From Galeopsis tetrahit (lineage: Eukaryota > Streptophyta > Magnoliopsida > Lamiales > Lamiaceae): a DNA stretch of 64,000 bases. How positions within the stretch are numbered: the stretch's first letter is position 1; each line of letters opens with the position of its first letter. Below are positions 55,994 to 64,000 of this stretch, one piece after another. The position numbers and the translations under genes are program-made. The stretch spans positions 26,465,881-26,529,880 of the forward strand of contig OY776131.1 of NCBI GenBank assembly GCA_963675135.1, in the 5' to 3' direction. The notes beneath the pieces were generated by a model. It ran no database searches. It was not told the DNA's origin and was given only the letters and a program-made list of their open reading frames with translations.

Positions 55994-58654
55994 ATGAACT
56001 TTAAGATAATTAATAAGATTGCAAGAGATTACCTTGTTGAAGGTATCCCTAATGAAATCTATTTCAAATCACAAGTGTGTGATGCTTACCAGAAAGGTAA
56101 ACAGGTAAAAGTTTCCTTTAAGTCAATTCCCACTCTTTCTACTTGTAGAGTCTTAGAACTCTTACACATGGATCTACATGGTCCAATAAAACCCCCTACA
56201 CTGAATGGTAGAAGGTACACTTTAGTTGTGGTAGATGATTATTCAAAATTCACTTGGGTAATCTTCTTACACAAAAAGAGTGACACACAAACCCAACTAC
56301 CAGATCTGTTGAAGAGGTTGCAAGTAGAAAAAAGTCAGCCCATTGTCAAGATCAGAAGTGACAAGGGGACTGAATTTATAAATTGCTATATTAAAGAATT
56401 TTGTTCTAAGTCTGGAATTCAGCATTTGACAAGTGCAGCAAGGACACCCCAACAAAATGGTGTTGCTGAGAGAAGAAACAGAACACTAAAGAAAGCATGC
56501 AGAACAATGCTTGTAGAGTACAACACACCACAGAAGTTATGGGCTGAGGCAATCAACACTGCCTGTCACACTCAGAACAGATGTGCACTCAACAAGGTAC
56601 ATGGTAAAACTCCATATGAGGTATGGAAAGGTAGAAAACCTAGAGTTTCATATTTTCATATCTTTGGATGTAAGTGCTTTATTCATAACAATGGAAAGAG
56701 CAAATTAAATGCTTTTGATGCTAAAGCAGATCAGGGGATATTTTTAGGGTATTCCTCTACTAGCAAAGCATTTAGAGTGTTTAATTACTCTACTCTATGT
56801 GTAGAAGAAACACCCCATGTTGTCTTTGATGAAGTTGTACAGGACTCTGCTGATCATCAGCTCAGTAAGAAAGTTGATGATCTGACGATTCAAACTGACA
56901 AAGATAATGAAGAGACTGAAGTTTATGAATCTGTACAAGCCTACAATCCATTTCTGAACATCCTAAAAAAAGATGATGATGTAGAAAAGGTAAAAGACAA
57001 AGGTAAATCTTCTAGACCAATTGATATGCCTGAATTGGTTGAATGTTCTCCTGTGAATAAACCTGCTGAAAATGATGATATTGATATTGATGATTCTGAT
57101 ATACATGATGTAGATGATGAAAGTATTCCTGTTAAGACTAGAAAAACATGGAAATCTGCTCATTCTAGTGATCTGATTATTGGTGAATCCAATAAAGGTG
57201 TTAAGACCAGAAGACAACTGTTTGATTCTAAGCCTGAACCTAGTAATTCCTTGTTTTGTTGGTGCTGCTTCTTATCTTCTATTGAGCCTAAAACTGTGAA
57301 AGAAGCTTTATCTAATAGTAACTGGATTATTGCTATGCAAGAAGAATTAAATCAGTTTACAAGAAATGATGTATGGGAACTTGTAGAAAGACCTGCTGAT
57401 CACAATGTGGTAGGTACTAAGTGGATTTTAAAAAATAAGAAAGATGAAAATGATCTTGTTGTTAGAAATAAAGCTAGATTAGTTGCTCAGGGCTACTCTC
57501 AAGCTGAGGGTAGTGATTATGATGAAACATTTGTCCCTGTAGCTAGACTAGAAGCTATAAGATTGTTTCTTGCTTATGCTGCTTATATGAAATTCACTGT
57601 GTATCAAATGGATGTGAAAAGTGCATTTTTGAATGGTATACTTGTTGAAGAAGTTTATGTAGAACAACCTCCTGGATTTGAGGTAAATGATAACCAAGTA
57701 TACAGGTTGAAGAAAGCACTATATGGTCTGAAGCAAGCCCCAAGAGCCTGGTATGACACTCTTTCACTATTCTTAGTTCAAAATGGATTTACTAAGGGAA
57801 AAGTTGATCGTACTTTGTTCAGAAGACAAGAAGGTACAGACATTCTACTAGTCCAAATTTATGTTGATGATATAATATTTGGATCTCCTAAGAAGAGCAT
57901 GAGTGAAAGCTCTTCAAAGCTCATGCAAAGTAAGTTTGAAATGTCAATGATGGGTGAAATGACTTACTTTCTTGGTCTTCAAGTAAAACAATCATCTGAA
58001 GGTATCTTTATCAATCAAGCAAAATATACAAGAAATCTGTTAGATAAATTTGGTATCAAGACCTGTAAAACAGTTGGAGTACCAATGCTACCAACATACA
58101 GAATGGATCCAGATGATCGAGGTAAGTGTGCTGATCAATCCTATTATCGAGCTTTAATTGGTTCCTTACTCTATTTAACTGCTAGTAGGCCGGATATTGC
58201 ATTTGCAGTAGGTGTATGTGCTAGATTTCAGGCCAATCCCAAAGAAAGTCATGTGGAGACTGCTAAAAGGATATTGAAATATCTAAAGGGTACCATTAAT
58301 CGAGGTTTGTGGTATTCTGCAGATGATGATTTATCCCTAAGTGGTTATTCAGATTCTGACTTTGGTGGTTGCAGGATAGATAGAAAATCAACCTCTGGTT
58401 CATGCCAATTTTTAGGTTCTAAGCTCATATCATGGTTTTCAAAGAAACAAACAAGTGTGGCAACATCTACCACTGAAGCAGAATATATGGCCGCAGGAAG
58501 TTGTTGTAGTCATCTCCTTTGGCTAATGCAACAACTTAGAGACTACAATATTGTGGAATCTAATGTACCTATATTCTGTGACAGCAATAGTGCAATTGCC
58601 ATCACTCAAAATCCCGTTTTACATACTAGATGCAAGCATGTAGATGTTGGTTGA
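55994..58654 (+). pseudogene. Sirevirus A integrase, reverse transcriptase, RNase H (3' end deleted)
   Basis: 886 codons from the first Met; open from 55913. Catalytic residues of integrase are present ([30 protein letters not shown]). In the zinc finger the second Cys of CDAC reads Tyr (codon 56087-56089), so metal binding should fail. Reverse transcriptase has YVDDIIFGS and [12 protein letters not shown]. RNase H has [16 protein letters not shown] and CDSNSAI, but stops at CKHVDVG. About the last 45 residues seen in Sirevirus B are missing because a deletion joins this point to the third ORF. Confidence 0.88.
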
Positions 58655-60148
58655 GAGAATGACTGGATTCAAGTATGTTGTGGTAAACACTACTGCTGAA
58701 GAGAATGTTGATGTTGATGTCAACATGGAGGTTGAAGATGACTTTGCTGAGAAAGTTCATATGGAAGCTGATTTGGAAGTAAATGTAGTTGATGACAATG
58801 CAACTGAGGTGTTTGAGAACACAGTTGTAATTGGTGAGACTGAAGTCTTAGTGGAACATGAATTAGGTGCAGATGAGCTTGAAAGCATACCAATTGAAGT
58901 TGCAGAAACTACTGTGCTTGAAGATGTTCAAGAGACAGTAAGACCAGTTCCTGCTGAGACAGCTCAGGATAACTCAAGCTTTGAAATGTTGAAAAAGCAT
59001 AATGAGGAGTTGCAAGCCAAGATGGAAGCTACTTTGAAACAATTTCAGGAAGCAACTGAGAAGCTTGAAAGATTGACTGCTGCTAATTCTTATGAACAAG
59101 TGTTGGAACACACTACTGTATGTCCAAAATCTATGATCTGCATAGATTGCAAGAGAAGAAACTGTCTGTTGAGCTACAGAAGAAGTTTGAGCTGCATATG
59201 ACACCCTTGAAGGAATGGCATGATGAAGCCAAAAAGGGGGAAGATAAGGTCATGAGAGTGATGGAGCAGACTCAAGCACAGCAAGCTCAATTGGTTGTAA
59301 GTCAGGATGACCTTAAGAAAAGTCAAGATGAGCTGAAAGAGGAAATCATAAGCTTAAATTTGAAAATAAATCTCAGAAGACAGTAGACTTCTGAACCTCA
59401 AGGTTTAGTAGTTATTGAAAAGAACATTGCTGAGTCTTCTTCTGGAAAGAAAAAGAGGAAACTGATCTTAAATGATGAAGAAGAGGCCGAAGAGACTGGT
59501 AAAGTGACCAGATCAAGAAATAAGCTGAAGCATGTGGTTTCAAGTAATCAACCAACTGAAGAAGAGATGGTTGAAGCTGCTAGAAAGAACAATGAGTTGT
59601 TAGCCAAGAAGAAAGCTGAGCTATCTGAAAAGAAGAAAGCTGATGAACAGCTCAAAAAGCAGAAATTGAAAGTTGCAGAAGCTGCAAGGAAGAAATTTGA
59701 TAACATGGTTGCTGCTTTGACAAGAAAAATGAAAGCTAAGAAACCTGTTGGAAAAGTTATTGGTGAAAACTATATGGAATTCATTGTTGATACTGATAAT
59801 ATGCAGTATTGGAATGATCTGAAGATGAAATGGCAGATTGCTAATTTCATTGTGAAGAAATTTGGTGACCATTCTAGTAGAGAGGCTGAATATGTTGATT
59901 TTGACTTGTTCATGATGAACATTGCAAGAGACTTCTGGGAAGACATGTTGTTAATGGCTGCTGCTGCAGAAATCCGGATCTTATGTCTAGAAGAACCTGT
60001 ATGGGAACCTCCAAGACTAGAGAATGGAGAACCTGATTACAAGGAAATTGGTAACATTATTGCAAAGATTATTCAAGATGAAGGAATCACTAATATTCAA
60101 CAAATGATGGATATCAAGACCAGGATGTATTTGGCATTCAGAATTTGA
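58655..60148 (+). pseudogene. Sirevirus A third ORF, remaining C-terminal part
   Basis: Begins at the deletion joint (about 58648). An acidic region and coiled coil in the first frame (58644-59201) change to another frame near 59115. That frame has a TAG at 59384-59386 and then runs to the stop at 60146-60148. The second part matches the end of Sirevirus B third ORF: AKKGEDKVMRVME, VVSQDDLK, a Lys/Glu/Ala coiled coil, MKWQIANFIVKKFG, and the end RMYLAFRI. Function unknown. Confidence 0.7.
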
Positions 60149-60360
60149 AGATGAAGAATGAAGATGAAGGATAAGCTCAAGAGATAACATTTCTTAACCA
60201 TATCTTTATTTTCTATTTCATATTTCTGTGATTATGTGTAATATGTGATATATCTGATCTTAATTTGAATATGAATCTGAATTTTGAATTGATGAACTGT
60301 TATGATTGACTACATACTTAATTACTGATTTATTAACATTTAAGTAGTTTTAGCTTCATA

Positions 60361-60374
60361 AAAAAGGGGGAAAT
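60361..60374 (+). promoter_or_regulatory. Polypurine tract of Sirevirus A
   Basis: AAAAAGGGGGAAAT directly before the 3' LTR, identical to the tract of Sirevirus B. Confidence 0.85.
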
Positions 60375-61758
60375 TGTTGGGATATGAATCTTATAAACAA
60401 TGTTCTAGTTGATGATTATATGTTTTGATGGCCAAAAGCAACTTGAAGTTAATGATATATGTGATTATATGTTATTCTAACTGAGTTATGTGAAATAAGT
60501 TTACTGATCTTAATGAGTTATGAAAACTGAGTTTACTGATCTTAGTGTATTACTGATCTGATATACGAACTGTTTAAGAACTAAGCTGAGAATGAATTGT
60601 ATAGACAACTTATAGTATAGGACTTAGATGTACTCATCTGTATATAGTTCAGTTGATGTATAGATAGGTTTTATATATGTGTAAGTTTGTATTCTATTGT
60701 ATTCAGATTTGTAAAAGTTTAGAACAGTAGATTGGAACCTGATCAGAAAACTAAAGAAGATTAAAGATGACAAAGGAAGATCAGAAGACTACTTCAGAAT
60801 AAGAAGACTATCGAAAGTAATAAGATGAAGCTCAGAGAAACAAGAGAAGTATTTTGAAGGAGCGCAGAACAGTTATTGAGAACTGTGCTGACTGACTAAG
60901 AACAGTAAAACTAAAAAGAGTAGTTTACTATGCTGAGTTAGTAGAATTGAAGAATAAGTTTGGATAACTTATTTGAAGCGTAACTGAAGATATATTTGAA
61001 GATATGCTGACTTGGAAAGATAAGTTTTAAGTTGGTTACAAAAAGGAAGTTACAACAAGAAACGGTTATGAGTTAGTTGAGAGTTAGTTTCACAAACTGC
61101 TAACTGTCATACTAAAGCTTATAAATACCGTGTGATCTTCTACTTGAAAAGACTACTGATACTACTACTATTCAAGAGCAATCAAAGAGAATTCAAGTAT
61201 TCAATAACTCACAGAGTCAAGGAGATCAAAGCTAAAGAAGAAGCCAATGTACTGATTTGAAGAATCAAAGGCTACTACAAAGAAAAGTTTTACTTTACTT
61301 TTAGTTTGTGATTGGTTGTAAACAAGTTTGCTAGTATCTTGTGAAATTACTAGTCGATCGAAGATATACCTGGAGGTATAATCGAAAAGATCACAGTCTT
61401 AGTCTTGGGACTTTAAGCCACAAGAAACTCAAGAAGGAAGAGTTAATAAAATATCACGACTGGAGTTGTGAGAGTGGATGTAGACATTTGTCGAACCACT
61501 ATAAATCTTGTGTTCTTTACTTTTTGTTTGGTATTTATTTAACCAAGAACAGTAAAGTTTACTAAGTAAAGATCTGAATAAAAGTTGAGTATAAAAGATA
61601 AACTAGAAGTACTGATCTGACTCAGTAAGAACAGTACTATACAGAACACATTTCCGCATATAAACTCTGATATTTTGAAAGATTTTAAAAGTCTATTCAC
61701 CCCTCCCCTCTAGACTTTTACTAGCATAATCAATCTTAGCTCAACTTTGGGACCAACA
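60375..61758 (+). repeat. 3' LTR of Sirevirus A
   Basis: 1384 bp, TGTTGGGATATG to GGGACCAACA, followed by the ATATA duplication. Confidence 0.93.
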
Positions 61759-61763
61759 ATATA
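61759..61763. repeat. Target duplication of Sirevirus A, right copy
   Basis: ATATA, matched at 36873-36877. Confidence 0.75.
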
Positions 61764-61982
61764 TATATATAAGCCTAATATCTCTTTTTTTTTTTTTTAA
61801 GGATACATAGGAATAACATTTCGCACAAGGATTCCCCCTCATAAATTTCCTATGCTCTAGATCGACTACTCCATTTCAATAATGTAAAATGGTAGAGTGT
61901 ACCGCTCGTTGGGCCAGTTGATGTGCCCTCTCATTTCTTACTCGTGGTATATGCGTGAATTTGCACACTACAAATTCATGAA

Positions 61983-62479
61983 TCATTCCAATAATTTTTT
62001 TCTGCAATACCACTTTCTGGTCCTACTATTTATCATACCGATTGCTTGTTTTGAGTCTGTCCCTATCTCAATTGCCTTCAATTCAGCACCAAACGAGCTA
62101 CGTTGTGCTGGAATTTTTTCAAAGAACCTGAAAAGGTTCACTCCATCCATATTACAAACAATGCCTCCAACTCCATATCTTCTCTCCTCCAAATTGAATG
62201 CACCATCAACTTCTATAACAATGCCTTCTGATTGTTCCATTGGCTGTTGATATGTTCTCAAATTCACTTTCCCTCCGGTGTGGAATGATTGACGCTTGAG
62301 TTTGTGTTGCAAAAACATTCCAAATATTGTAAAACTCTATCCCCAACACCGTTATTAATCTGGTTTGTCTTCTTCTGAGTGTCATAGATTAACATACATT
62401 TTTCTCGCCAAATACCCCTAGCGATCATTATCACCTTCTCCAAATTAAGTGGTGGCAACTCCTCCTTCAAAATTTTCAT
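61983..62479 (-). pseudogene. LINE RNase H domain
   Basis: The frame 61983-62318 shows IVIEVDGAFN, YGVGGIVCNMDG, FGAELKAIEIG and TDSKQAIGMINS, giving the Asp-Glu-Asp pattern of RNase H as in the plant LINE type with a C-terminal RNase H. It seems shortened between the Glu and the second Asp. The connecting region lies in another frame (62264-62479), so a frameshift separates them. Confidence 0.75.
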
Positions 62480-62519
62480 AACCTGAATGGTTTGTAAATT
62501 ATGTCATTTCTTTAATATC

Positions 62520-63480
62520 CACCATAGCCCTTGCTTCTTCCAGATTTGCTTTACCCCCGTGCAGTAAAAAAGAGCATGTACTATTGTTGGCCATTAGTGT
62601 CCACATAAGCCGCAATGTGGTTCAATTTGAATATGTCGTTTTGCCAAATTTCCTTCTGTTGCAATAAAATCCCAACACATTTTCCAACCAAAAATTCGCA
62701 CTTTAGGTGGTAATTGCATTTTCCAAATTGACTTCCACCATTGTTTCTTTGTCTCTGCGTCAGATGTGTTGTTGCCTCACTTCTTATCCTCCTCTCTTCT
62801 TCCACTATTTCCCAATAGCCTGATCTAACAGTGTACCGTCCACAAAACTCATGCTGCTAGAAACGCTTGTCTTCTTCGTGTGCATCTCCGACTGACGTTC
62901 TAAGAACCGCCTCTGTCTCGAAAGGGTAGAAGACCTGTCTGACCATATCTTCATTCCATTCTCTCGAATCTGTTAAAAAACGTGATACATTATTCCCAGC
63001 TGCTATCTTTGATGTAATGCACCCCGTGTGTAGTCCTTCGACCCAAGCATGCTTATGTAATTTTATCGTATTTCCATTCCCTAAAAGCCATTGGATTCCA
63101 CATTGTAATACTGGTCTACTTGAGCATAGTGATCGCCACGTGAACAAAGCATTACTTCCGATTTCTGCCTCCATAATATCCATATGTTTGAAATATCGGG
63201 CTTTAAAGACTCTCGCTAGGTTAAAATGAACCATCTTCCGAAATCCCATACCCCTTTCCTCTTTCGGTCGACATAATGCATTCAAGTTTTGCCAGTGGAT
63301 CTTATTTCCTCCTTCCTTCATTCCCCACCAAAAATTTGCAATTAAAGAATCCATTTGCGCACATGTCTGTATTGGCAATTTAAAGCAGGTCATAACATAG
63401 GTAGGTAATGCTTGCAACATCGACTTGATAAGCACTTCCCTTCCCCCTTCTGAGAACTCTTTGTTCTTCCAGTTATCAAT
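62520..63480 (-). pseudogene. LINE reverse transcriptase C-terminal part and zf-RVT region
   Basis: 62857-63435 encodes MLIKSMLQALPTYVMTCFKL, the conserved thumb motif, then FWWGMKEGGNKIHW and ERGMGFRKMVHFN. The zf-RVT part (about 62520-62760) is readable only across frames, with a KVRIFGWKMCW-like stretch. At least two frame breaks are present. Confidence 0.75.
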
Positions 63481-63487
63481 TGATCCC

Positions 63488-64000
63488 TGAAAATTGAATA
63501 ATTAATGTTGATGAGATTGATTAGTGCTTCATATGTATGTGCAAGCGTAAAGTGCATTATGATGTTCATATAACAATTAATTCACAAATGTTAATTTAAT
63601 AAGTGTTTTGCATTGTATATATAGAACTACATTCAAAGATTTTTGTTTTTGCAGGTAACCAATCATCATTTGATTATCGAACAAGAGGCTCAAACATATC
63701 TTTTTTCTAACTATAAAAGGTGTTACTTGGTAATAATCCCTTATGGCCTTTGACGGGGTTAACTAGCTTGTCTTTTGTTCTGTTGTAGAGGTTGAGAAAA
63801 TTGTTTAAGGCTTTAGTTTCTAGTTTAATTTTTGGGACATCTTATATATCTTGTGTCTAACTATAAAAGTCGTTACTTAGTCTTTAGTTTAATTTTTAAA
63901 GGAACTGAGCAATAAATTGGAAGAACAAATAATTTTGCAAGTGAAAAGGTAGTACTATTAACTTGTAGTAACTGTAAACATGAACTTGATATATACTCAA
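63488..64000. other. AT-rich noncoding right edge
   Basis: Two similar phrases (ATCTTTTTTCTAACTATAAAAGGTGTTACTT near 63698 and CTTGTGTCTAACTATAAAAG near 63850) suggest a local duplication of about 150 bp. No gene was recognised. Confidence 0.4.

Larger units (their letters stand above)
36878..61758 (+). mobile_element. Sirevirus A (Ty1/copia, SIRE lineage), split by Sirevirus B
   Basis: Complete element with 5' LTR, initiator-Met primer site, gag, pol in copia order (protease, integrase, reverse transcriptase, RNase H), a third ORF, polypurine tract and 3' LTR. Sirevirus B (39098-53627) sits inside gag. Without it the element is about 10.35 kb. Compared with B it lacks about 4.2 kb, from the end of RNase H into the middle of the third ORF. 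It has several stops and frameshifts. By eye the LTRs differ at about 30 positions plus one 11-bp indel, about 2-2.5%. Confidence 0.92.
61785..63487 (-). mobile_element. LINE fragment with RNase H domain, minus strand
   Basis: The T-run at about 61786-61798 is the poly(A) tail on the minus strand. Upstream (to the right) follow a 3' UTR, an RNase H domain, a zf-RVT region and the last part of a reverse transcriptase. Sequence right of about 63487 no longer resembles LINE, so the copy is 5' truncated. Sirevirus A landed within about 25 bp of its tail. Confidence 0.8.

Overview
This is nuclear DNA of a flowering plant, most likely a eudicot. The evidence is an intron-containing R2R3-MYB gene of MYB103 type, a truncated SAUR gene, plant-type LINEs, a RICESLEEPER-like hAT transposon, Tat-type Ty3/gypsy elements, Sirevirus-type Ty1/copia elements, and many AT-rich MITE-like repeats. 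There are no bacterial operons, no CRISPR array and no RNA genes that I can support. The genus cannot be told from the sequence.

Layout. 1-8891: most of a Ty3/gypsy element on the minus strand (G1). It has its 5' LTR, primer-binding site, a gag-pol frame broken by one stop codon, a 36/102-bp repeat array, and the 3' end of a spliced antisense gene on the plus strand. 9174-11405: the only apparently intact host gene, a three-exon MYB on the minus strand whose second intron holds MITE and CACTA-like insertions. 11406-18880: AT-rich DNA with nested miniature elements, including a Mutator-type MITE with a perfect 9-bp target duplication and a GC-rich palindromic minisatellite. 18890-22262: a degenerate plus-strand LINE. 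24472-26166: the 5' end of a small copia element, cut off where a hAT element begins. 26167 to about 29750: the hAT element, with a four-exon transposase gene carrying one frameshift. 30000-30177: the start of a SAUR gene, truncated by 30178-32057, the 3' end of a second gypsy copy (G2) that supplies the 5' half and TATA box of the same antisense gene. 32058-36872: old repeats, including a 548-bp tandem duplication, a G-run/C-run palindrome, a CACTA end and a 40-bp minisatellite.

36878-61758 is a nested pair of Sireviruses. Element A (plus strand, TSD ATATA, LTRs about 1.39 kb) has been split inside gag by element B (minus strand, 39098-53627, TSD AGATC, both LTRs 1436 bp). The LTRs of A differ from each other more than those of B, which agrees with the nesting order. 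Both carry a long third ORF downstream of pol that is usually called envelope-like, but I see no signal peptide or membrane segment in it. From about 61785 to 63487 lies a minus-strand LINE fragment with an RNase H domain.

The window is therefore mostly a transposon nest next to one regulatory gene. I did not find a clearly new cellular system. The best leads are the antisense gene of the gypsy elements (own TATA box, an intron), the hairpin-rich repeat array beside it, and the stop-split third ORF of Sirevirus B. Most inactivating codon changes I could infer are C-to-T or G-to-A, as expected if methylated silenced copies decay by deamination.
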